From: an uncultured Bacilli bacterium
GTDB lineage: Bacteria > Bacillota_I > Bacilli_A > RF39 > UBA660
Assembly: GCA_947628125.1 (NCBI GenBank)
Contig: CANQYR010000036.1
Span: 1-9,136, forward strand
Direction: 5' to 3'
DNA: 9,136 bases
In this document: piece after piece, positions 1-4,960 of the stretch
How positions within the stretch are numbered: the stretch's first letter is position 1
How the letters are laid out: each line of letters begins with the position of its first letter
Notes under the pieces: model-generated
Databases searched by the model: none
The model's input: the letters and a program-made list of their open reading frames with translations, nothing else
Told to the model about the DNA's origin: nothing
Made by a program: the position numbers and the translations under genes

Positions 1-1380
1 AAAAAATATGAAAATAAAGAATTAAGAAAAAGTAAAATTATTTCTTTTATTTTTTGTTGTCTATTTATTATATTTGTAGGTTTGTTTATATATCAAAGCT
101 ATGCAAGATATCAAGATAAAGTTACTTTTAAATTGATAAATGGCAAATTAAAAATGAGTAGTGGAAAAGGTGACATAGAATTTGCATTTTATAATGGCAA
201 TCAAAAACTTGATGATATGCCTTTAAAAGAAAGTGGTATGTTATATATTAGTTCAAGTTGTAATAATGGTGCGACAGTAAAATGGGATAGTGAAAATTGG
301 GTACCATCTGTATATAATTTAAAGAAAACGAAAACTAGTTGCACTTTATATTTTGGTAGTAGTGAAGATCGTGCTTGCTTGATGTATCCAGATGGAGCAG
401 CTTGTAAGTATTATAAGAAAGGTGAAACAGAAGAGTTACTATATGATACCACTGACGATAAAAATTTAAGATTTGTTGGAGTAACACCAAGTAATTATGT
501 GTATTTTAATTGTGAAGAAGGAAAAGAGGAAAGTAATAATACCTGTGAGACATGGAGAATAATAGGAATAATGAATAATATCGAAGATGAAGATGGAAAT
601 ATAGGAAGTCACCTAAAGATAATAAGAGATAAATTTGAAAAAAATTATGCATGGGATATTTCACTTTCAGGAGTAAATAGTGGTAATGGAGTAAATGAAT
701 GGAGTCAGGCTGATATAGAGATAGTGTTAAACGATGAATATTTAAATAGACGTACCGGATCAAATTTATGTTATGGAGATTATGGTAAAATAATAGAAAC
801 CTGCCCAGATTGGAAAACAGTAGGAATAAGAGAATCATCAAGGAATATGATATCAAGTGTAAAATGGAATACCGGAACAATGTCAGTAAAAATAGCTGGA
901 AATAGTAATTTAATAACAGCAAGTTATATGTATGAAGCGGAGCGAAGTAATTACAATGGAAAAGAAGTATGTGTAGTAAGTGAAGGAGACTATTGCAATG
1001 ACAACGTTCCAAGAACAACAACATGGATAGGGAAAGTGGGCTTAATGTATCCATCGGATTTTGGCTATGCTGTAGGAAGTGAAGTTAGAGATACATGTTT
1101 AGAAAAATCAATGTTTGAATATAACAGAGATAGTTGTGTAACTTATGACTGGCTATTTGATAATAGTACTGCTCAATGGACAATAACACCTACGCCTATT
1201 GCGACGAGTGGTACTGTTGTGTTCTCAGTACACAATTTCGGATATATGCAATATGATACTGTCGCTGTCGCTAACGCGATCCGTCCAACCTTATATCTAA
1301 AAAGTGATGTTAAAATAGTAGAACGTAATTATGAAGATTATGGAAGTAGTATGCATCCATTTGAATTAAGCTATGAATAA
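1..1380 (+). CDS. Membrane-anchored or exported cysteine-rich surface protein, C-type-lectin-like C-terminus (5' end missing)
   Basis: The frame is open from base 1, so the gene starts upstream and 459 residues are visible. The TTG at 82 lies inside the membrane segment and is not the start. A charged stretch (ENKELRKSK) precedes one hydrophobic segment (IISFIFCCLFIIFVGLF, about residues 14-30), as in an uncleaved signal anchor, so the rest should lie outside the cell. The ectodomain has 12 cysteines, a TWRIIG motif (184-189), and a C-terminal part running from QWTITP (392-397) to RPTLYLKSDVKIV (428-440) and HPFEL. I recall this layout from large families of surface proteins in uncultured gut Firmicutes and Mollicutes; the W...RP framing resembles C-type-lectin or formylglycine-enzyme-like folds. 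Function is unknown; adhesion or ligand binding is inference. The stretch between the two C-terminal motifs is GC-richer than the rest. The stop lies inside an 81-bp tandem repeat. Confidence 0.85.
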   Translation, partial: KKYENKELRKSKIISFIFCCLFIIFVGLFIYQSYARYQDKVTFKLINGKLKMSSGKGDIEFAFYNGNQKLDDMPLKESGMLYISSSCNNGATVKWDSENWVPSVYNLKKTKTSCTLYFGSSEDRACLMYPDGAACKYYKKGETEELLYDTTDDKNLRFVGVTPSNYVYFNCEEGKEESNNTCETWRIIGIMNNIEDEDGNIGSHLKIIRDKFEKNYAWDISLSGVNSGNGVNEWSQADIEIVLNDEYLNRRTGSNLCYGDYGKIIETCPDWKTVGIRESSRNMISSVKWNTGTMSVKIAGNSNLITASYMYEAERSNYNGKEVCVVSEGDYCNDNVPRTTTWIGKVGLMYPSDFGYAVGSEVRDTCLEKSMFEYNRDSCVTYDWLFDNSTAQWTITPTPIATSGTVVFSVHNFGYMQYDTVAVANAIRPTLYLKSDVKIVERNYEDYGSSMHPFELSYE

Positions 1381-1467
1381 TGTTTAGATGTTAAAATAGT
1401 AGAACGTAATTATGAAGATTATGGAAGTAGTATGCATCCATTTGAATTAAGCTATGAATAATGTTTA
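1306..1467 (+). repeat. Perfect 81-bp tandem duplication spanning the stop codon of the surface-protein gene
   Basis: Bases 1306-1386 and 1387-1467 are identical by eye. The unit begins GATGTTAAAATAGTAG and ends GAATAATGTTTA. It holds the last 24 sense codons, the TAA stop and six more bases. Since 81 is a multiple of three, the second copy stays in frame behind the stop and would encode the same DVKIVERNY...ELSYE tail only on readthrough. No mismatch is seen, so the event is recent, held identical by gene conversion, or an assembly artefact. Confidence 0.95.
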
Positions 1468-1471
1468 TAAA

Positions 1472-1602
1472 AGCAAAAAAAGTTTGCTATAGTGATATTC
1501 GTTTAATTGCCAACCTTAATAAAAATAGATGGGAGGCTGATAATATGACAAAAAAAAAGATCTATTAATCTTTTTATTGATCATTATCATTTTTTTAATG
1601 AT
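1472..1602 (-). ncRNA. Hypothetical antisense RNA to the small hydrophobic reading frame
   Basis: If the minus-strand promoter at 1609-1636 is real, the RNA starts near 1602. Two possible ends are visible. The nearer is the hairpin AAAAAGAT/ATCTTTTT (1575-1568 with 1561-1554) followed by four more T, giving about 50 bases. The farther is AGCAAA/TTTGCT (1488-1483 with 1477-1472) followed by a short T stretch, giving about 130 bases. The RNA would contain the hairpin ATCATT/AATGAT near 1583-1602 and, in its long form, would cover the start codon and ribosome binding site. Everything here is inferred from sequence signals. Confidence 0.25.
1485..1493 (+). promoter_or_regulatory. Putative extended -10 promoter for the small hydrophobic reading frame
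   Basis: TGCTATAGT matches the extended -10 pattern TGnTATAAT with one mismatch. No good -35 is present; TTATAA at 1465-1470, 17 bases upstream, matches poorly. Transcription would start near 1500, about 30 bases before the ribosome binding site at 1531. Such sites arise by chance in AT-rich DNA; the support is its position relative to the other parts of the unit. Confidence 0.35.
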
Positions 1603-1615
1603 AGGCCTATTATAA
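1545..1615 (+). pseudogene. Tiny hydrophobic peptide gene, frame broken or switched at a 9-A run
   Basis: GGGAGG at 1531-1536 lies 8 bases before an ATG at 1545, an excellent start signal. Read literally the frame gives only MTKKKIY and stops at 1566-1568. Gaining one A (or losing two) in the A9 run at 1550-1558 gives a 23-residue peptide: MTKKKD followed by LLIFLLIIIIFLMIGLL, then TAA at 1613-1615, that is, a short lysine-rich head and one full membrane-spanning helix. No start codon exists in the hydrophobic frame itself, because TAA at 1541-1543 closes it just upstream. So this may be a phase-variable or transcriptional-slippage gene, an inactivated gene, or a homopolymer miscall. The size and shape resemble type I toxins or other small membrane peptides, but I recognise no family. 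T-rich codons favour hydrophobic residues, so chance is possible. Confidence 0.4.
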
Positions 1616-1636
1616 ATTAAAAAAACGATTTGGCAA
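1609..1636 (-). promoter_or_regulatory. Putative antisense promoter reading back over the small reading frame
   Basis: On the minus strand, TTGCCA (1636-1631) is followed 16 bases later by a perfect TATAAT (1614-1609). The -35 matches TTGACA in five of six positions. Transcription would start near 1602 and run leftward across 1545-1600, antisense to the small peptide frame. The match is better than that of the sense promoter. Confidence 0.4.
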
Positions 1637-1670
1637 CACTTGGCATGGAATAATCAAGTGCTCCTTTTTT
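1637..1670 (+). terminator. Putative intrinsic terminator after the small hydrophobic reading frame
   Basis: CACTTG (1637-1642) pairs with CAAGTG (1655-1660) across a 12-base loop. GG at 1632-1633 may also pair with CC at 1663-1664 past a small internal loop. A run of six T follows at 1665-1670. The long loop and short perfect stem make it moderate in quality. It would end a plus-strand transcript of about 165-170 bases starting near 1500. Confidence 0.45.
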
Positions 1671-1774
1671 ATTATATGCAAATTGCTTTGCACATGTACA
1701 ATATAACATAAATAAAGATAAAAAGCAAATTCAATTTACACAATAAGGAAAGTAAACAGCTAAAATATTTAATT

Positions 1775-1882
1775 TTAGAAAAATTTTGATATCTTCAATA
1801 ATTTTTTTAGATATTTTTTTAATTCTTCAAATGTATCAATTAATTCTTGAATATAAAAAATAGGACCATCCGAAGATAACTC
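1775..1882 (-). pseudogene. Possible gene remnant, amphipathic helix-rich, no start codon
   Basis: On the minus strand a frame runs from just after tandem TAG/TAA stops to a TAA at 1777-1775 and reads ELSSDGPIFYIQELID, then a Lys/Leu-rich heptad-like tail (TFEELKKYLKKLLKISKFF). It has no ATG, GTG or TTG, but its composition (SDGP, alternating E/L/K) is more protein-like than the surrounding AT-rich DNA. It could be the C-terminal scrap of a decayed gene. I recognise no family, and chance cannot be excluded. Confidence 0.18.
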
Positions 1883-1929
1883 CTATTAGTAGAACTCAAT
1901 TATGTCAAAATTAATACTATTACTTGTAT

Positions 1930-1947
1930 CACATTTAAAAAAATGTG
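1930..1947 (-). terminator. Hairpin just after femAB stop, weak terminator candidate
   Basis: CACATTT (1930-1936) and AAATGTG (1941-1947) form a perfect 7-bp stem with a 4-base loop, starting 6 bases past the femAB stop. No T-run follows in the minus direction, so if it ends transcription it does so poorly or by another mechanism. It could instead be a 3'-end stabilising structure. Confidence 0.3.
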
Positions 1948-1952
1948 TAAAT

Positions 1953-3200
1953 TTATTTTGGCAAATTCTTTAAATTCGTTTTATTAAACATCTTTGCTAA
2001 TTGCCCTGAACTTTTAAGGTTCTTATAAGCATGCATCTTAATTGGCAAATCAAACTCACCAATAAATTCATAAACTTTTGGCTTAAAACCTAGCTTAAAT
2101 TGGTTTAAACCATAATAAGGATTTTTCTTATCAAAATCGCCAGTCATTCCATTTAAATCTAAATAATCAAAATCTTTTTGATAATGCATAATTAATTTAT
2201 AATGCAAAAAATAATTAGGATTAAATGACTTATATTTTTTATCATAACCACTTATTAAAATATTAACCCGGTTAAAATATCTAACAACTAAAGCTCCACC
2301 AATATATATTTTTTCTTGTTTTTTATTAAGCGCGGTTGCCAAAGCAATATCATTTTTATAAGCTAAAAGTTTCTTATCAGACATCATTTTTTTATTAACA
2401 TTTTTATTAGTATTATTTTTAATTAACAATGCATTAAGTTTGGCATTTTTCTCTTGCTCTGCTTCGTATAAATTCCTGGAATTTAATAAATACTCTTTTG
2501 GATCAATACTTATCAAAAACAAATCAACCATATCATCATGATGAAAAGCATTATAATAATCTTTATAATAAAATTGATTGCAATCTCTTTTGCGTTTGAT
2601 AAAATTTTCTAAAATATCCATCCCACTTCGCTTGGCCTCTTCCAAAACCAAGCCCTTTAGCATGGATCTTTTAACCTTATTTCGTGTATTCTTATTAACA
2701 TTAGCTAAATCAAATTCTTTTAAAGGAATAATACCGTTAAATCTAGGAAACATTGACTCAAAATATAAATTATCCTTCAATTTAATATAACCAGATTTTA
2801 ACAAATTTTGAATAATAACCTCATTACCATTAAAAATTCTTTTATCATCTAAAACCTCACTAATAGCAATCTCCGGATTAATTTTAATAAAACACACATT
2901 GCGTCTTTTATAATAATCTTTAACCGCATTCGTAAAATTTAAAAGCAAAGAAAAATCAAAATAATCTAATATAAAACCTTTAGGTGCATAACCATACTTT
3001 AACCTACCCTTAATAGTCTTAAACAATATCAAAGAAGCGGCCTTAATATTATCATTTTCATCAACATAACCAATAAATTCATGCTCAAAACCTTCTTCAC
3101 TCATCAAAAGAGCATAATTCATTGTTTGATAATGACTTTTAAGGGGAAAATCTTTACAAAACAAATTAAAATCTTTTAAAGAAATATCCTTAATCTTCAT
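1953..3200 (-). CDS. FemAB/FemX/MurM-family peptidoglycan interpeptide-bridge aminoacyltransferase
   Basis: Family members use aminoacyl-tRNA to add amino acids to the stem-peptide lysine of lipid II at the inner membrane face, building cross-bridges. This protein has 415 residues, close to the family's usual 400-420. Visible marks are the N-terminal HYQT motif (23-26), a basic/Asn region NVNKNTRNKVKRS (167-179), a charged helical arm near 241-296, and the highly characteristic C-terminal half with YIGGALVV, DYLDLNGMTGDFD, GLNQFKLGF (364-372) and GEFDLPI (381-387). Start choice: AAAGGA directly abuts an ATG at 3210-3212 with no spacing, so I prefer the ATG at 3198-3200, 12 bases downstream of that site, giving MKIKDISLKDF as in relatives; the longer form adds MNLF. 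It stands alone on the minus strand with its own strong promoter. The residue added cannot be told from sequence. Confidence 0.9.
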   Translation of the reverse strand: MKIKDISLKDFNLFCKDFPLKSHYQTMNYALLMSEEGFEHEFIGYVDENDNIKAASLILFKTIKGRLKYGYAPKGFILDYFDFSLLLNFTNAVKDYYKRRNVCFIKINPEIAISEVLDDKRIFNGNEVIIQNLLKSGYIKLKDNLYFESMFPRFNGIIPLKEFDLANVNKNTRNKVKRSMLKGLVLEEAKRSGMDILENFIKRKRDCNQFYYKDYYNAFHHDDMVDLFLISIDPKEYLLNSRNLYEAEQEKNAKLNALLIKNNTNKNVNKKMMSDKKLLAYKNDIALATALNKKQEKIYIGGALVVRYFNRVNILISGYDKKYKSFNPNYFLHYKLIMHYQKDFDYLDLNGMTGDFDKKNPYYGLNQFKLGFKPKVYEFIGEFDLPIKMHAYKNLKSSGQLAKMFNKTNLKNLPK

Positions 3201-3243
3201 AAAAAGATTCATTCCTTTCTATATAATTTTAACTTAAAAACGT

Positions 3244-3272
3244 ATTCTACAATAAAAAAAATAATTTGTCAA
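3244..3272 (-). promoter_or_regulatory. Strong sigma-A-type promoter of the femAB-family gene
   Basis: On the minus strand, TTGACA (3272-3267) is a perfect -35. Exactly 17 bases later comes TAGAAT (3249-3244), one mismatch from TATAAT. Transcription should start near 3237, giving a leader of about 35 bases that contains AAAGGA. Confidence 0.8.
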
Positions 3273-3306
3273 ATTTAGTCTTATTTATAAAAAAACGAAG
3301 AACATA

Positions 3307-3315
3307 TGCTAAAAT
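3307..3315 (+). promoter_or_regulatory. Probable extended -10 promoter of the TPR gene
   Basis: TGCTAAAAT fits the extended -10 pattern TGnTAtAAT with one mismatch. No convincing -35 lies 16-18 bases upstream, which is tolerated at extended -10 sites. Start would be near 3322, about 14 bases before the AGGTG ribosome binding site. It diverges from the femAB promoter roughly 35-40 bases away. Confidence 0.4.
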
Positions 3316-3346
3316 AATACCCAAGAAAGAAATATAGGTGAAAAAA

Positions 3347-4216
3347 ATGAACAATAAACTAAATAATATGATCAATGAATTTTTAAAAAATGTCGAAGCT
3401 AAAGACCAGGAAGAATTAAACGAAAAATTAAAGGAATTTGTAAAGCAATACAATAATGGCGAATTAAAATATGAAAATACACCCTTAGATGATGCCTATG
3501 AAATACTAGAAAAAGCTCAAAATGCTAAAACAGCTGAAGAATCTATAAAGTATGCCAAAAAAGCATATGATATGTGTCCAGATTGTTTTGAAGCCATATT
3601 ATTGCAAGCTCAATTAGAAGAAAACCCCCTAAAAAGATCAGAACTATTAGACCAAGGTTTGGAAAGAGAAAAAAATAAATTAGTAAGCAAAAATTACTTT
3701 AGAAAAGACTATATAGGCAAGTTTTATACCATATTTCAAACAAGAGCCTACATCACAGGCTTATATGCCAAAGCTGATTATTTCCTTCTTGATGGAAAAA
3801 TAAAACAAGCCCGTGATGTTTGCAAAGAAATACTTAAACTAAATGAAAGCGATAACATGGGAGCTAGATATTTTCTTATGGCAATATATGCTTACCTAGA
3901 AGATGAAAAAGAACTACTTAAACTATATGATAAATATACTGAAGCAAACTTATCAACATTATTCCCCTTATTAATCCTTTACTATAAACTAGGTGATGAT
4001 AAGAAAGCTCAAGAATATATAAAAGAAATAAATGAAGCCAATCCTAATTTTATCAAATTTTTTAAAGGAAAAATGAAAATAGAAAAAGATATTTCAGGTG
4101 TCTATTATTCCATCGGTGAACCATCAGAAATTATAATGTATTTAAGAAAATATGATTTTCTTTTATTAACAGTACCTACAATAGATTATTACATATTAAA
4201 AAATTATAAAAAATAA
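3347..4216 (+). CDS. Cytoplasmic tetratricopeptide-repeat protein (ST7-like TPR family)
   Basis: A 289-residue soluble protein without signal peptide or membrane helices, so probably a protein-protein interaction module in the cytoplasm. TPR-type helix pairs show at about 64-80 (AEESIKYAKKAYDMCPD) and 138-168 (GLYAKADYFLLDGKIKQAR, then CKEILKLNESDN). The stretch DYIGKFYTIFQTRAYI (121-136) followed by NESDNMGARYFLM matches a bacterial TPR family I recall with the pattern 'DY.G.FW...ETRPYM ... LNPNDNQG.RY.L', which gives the ST7-like label. The C-terminal GEPSEIIMYLR segment fits too. Partner and process are unknown. Start choice: AGGTG at 3336-3340 sits 8 bases before ATG 3347; the GTG at 3338 overlaps that site and is unlikely. 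It may be cotranscribed with the next gene, though that gene has its own TATAAT. Confidence 0.8.
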   Translation: MNNKLNNMINEFLKNVEAKDQEELNEKLKEFVKQYNNGELKYENTPLDDAYEILEKAQNAKTAEESIKYAKKAYDMCPDCFEAILLQAQLEENPLKRSELLDQGLEREKNKLVSKNYFRKDYIGKFYTIFQTRAYITGLYAKADYFLLDGKIKQARDVCKEILKLNESDNMGARYFLMAIYAYLEDEKELLKLYDKYTEANLSTLFPLLILYYKLGDDKKAQEYIKEINEANPNFIKFFKGKMKIEKDISGVYYSIGEPSEIIMYLRKYDFLLLTVPTIDYYILKNYKK

Positions 4217-4242
4217 ATTTGTCAAATCCGCGCATTTTAGGC

Positions 4243-4271
4243 TTTAAAATTTTTCCCCTTCATTATATAAT
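4243..4271 (+). promoter_or_regulatory. Probable promoter of the DUF308-like membrane protein gene
   Basis: A perfect TATAAT (4266-4271) lies 17 bases after a weak -35, TTTAAA (4243-4248). Transcription would start near 4278, immediately before the AGGAGG ribosome binding site at 4281-4286, so the leader would be only a few bases long. Confidence 0.5.
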
Positions 4272-4293
4272 TTGTAGTATAGGAGGGATAAAA

Positions 4294-4926
4294 ATGTATT
4301 CCGATGAAACTAAATTAAAAGTAAATAAAAATAAAAAATCAAGAAAAAAACGCTTCTTCTTTTTCATAAGAAATGATGAAGAAAGAATATTATCTGATAC
4401 CGAAAAACTATACTTCAAATTTTTAAATAGTAAAATCACCTTATCCTTAATATTCATCGTTTTAAGTATCATCTTATATCTTACTGAATTAAGCGATAAC
4501 CTTGTTAAAGTCTTATTAGGCATATTATTTATGGGTGATGGTATTTTACATGCCGTAAGTTTCTTTAAGAAAAACATAATCAACTACTTTTCCTTAAATA
4601 TCATTTATGGAGTAATAATATTTATCCTTGGTATTTTATCATTATTTATAGGAAAAACAACCATCATCTTAGGCATATGGCTTATCATTCATGCCCTTAA
4701 AGCAATTGAATATGCCATCCGTTTTAAACTTATTAACGAAAAAAGTTGGAACTACATGCTTATGTCTGGTGTCCTATTAATATTTATTGGTATATTATCG
4801 ATAATTAACCCATTTGTTAACCTAACCGAACATGCCTTAATCGCGTCCTTTTTAATCCTTTATAGCTTATTAGAAATATCAGATGACTTCATGCTTAAAA
4901 AAAGATCTGAATATTTTATGAACTAA
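4294..4926 (+). CDS. DUF308/HdeD-like six-helix integral membrane protein
   Basis: A 210-residue protein with a basic N-terminal tail (KNKKSRKKR, 12-20) and about six hydrophobic helices near 47-63, 70-91, 101-119, 122-142, 153-173 and 180-196. Repeated helix pairs with glycines (LLGILFMGDGILHAVSF, YGVIIFILGILSLFIG, MSGVLLIFIGILSIINP) are typical of the DUF308 family, which includes the enterobacterial acid-resistance protein HdeD; the molecular function in Firmicutes is not established. The start is the ATG at 4294, 7 bases after AGGAGG (4281-4286); an upstream TTG at 4219 gives a longer frame that runs through the promoter and is rejected. It ends 34 bases before enolase with no terminator between, so transcripts may run into eno. 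Confidence 0.78.
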   Translation: MYSDETKLKVNKNKKSRKKRFFFFIRNDEERILSDTEKLYFKFLNSKITLSLIFIVLSIILYLTELSDNLVKVLLGILFMGDGILHAVSFFKKNIINYFSLNIIYGVIIFILGILSLFIGKTTIILGIWLIIHALKAIEYAIRFKLINEKSWNYMLMSGVLLIFIGILSIINPFVNLTEHALIASFLILYSLLEISDDFMLKKRSEYFMN

Positions 4927-4960
4927 ATTCTAATACTATAGAAAATAGAAGGTGTTGTAA

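Larger units (their letters stand above)
1671..1952. other. AT-rich intergenic stretch without a conventional gene
   Basis: No reading frame with a start codon and ribosome binding site stands out on either strand. The stretch contains a small perfect hairpin TGCAAA/TTTGCA (1677-1692), a start-less minus-strand frame (1775-1882) listed separately, and a hairpin next to the femAB stop (1930-1947). It is the 3' flank of two convergent units, the surface-protein side and femAB. Confidence 0.6.

Noticed and set aside
82..84. TTG as start of the surface-protein gene
   Set aside because: The frame is open to base 1 and the TTG falls inside the hydrophobic membrane segment, so the true start is upstream of the window.
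506..1054. Long minus-strand frame (182 codons) opposite the surface-protein gene
   Set aside because: Its product is a Leu/Tyr/His-rich low-complexity string with no family features, and the opposite strand encodes a clear exported protein. Other minus-strand frames at 3247-3453, 4263-4583, 5215-5439, 6342-6530, 6860-7081 and 7637-7903, and a plus frame at 2578-2790, are shadows for the same reason.
1677..1692. Perfect small hairpin TGCAAA-TTGC-TTTGCA
   Set aside because: Short, isolated, and without a T run or any neighbouring gene it could serve.
4234..4254. Hairpin ATTTTA/TAAAAT followed by T run after the TPR gene
   Set aside because: The stem is entirely A-T and six pairs long; such structures are common by chance at this base composition, and it overlaps the likely -35 of the next gene.
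4219..4293. N-terminal extension of the DUF308-like protein from a TTG
   Set aside because: No ribosome binding site precedes the TTG, and the extension would be translated through a TATAAT box and an AGGAGG site that fit the ATG at 4294.
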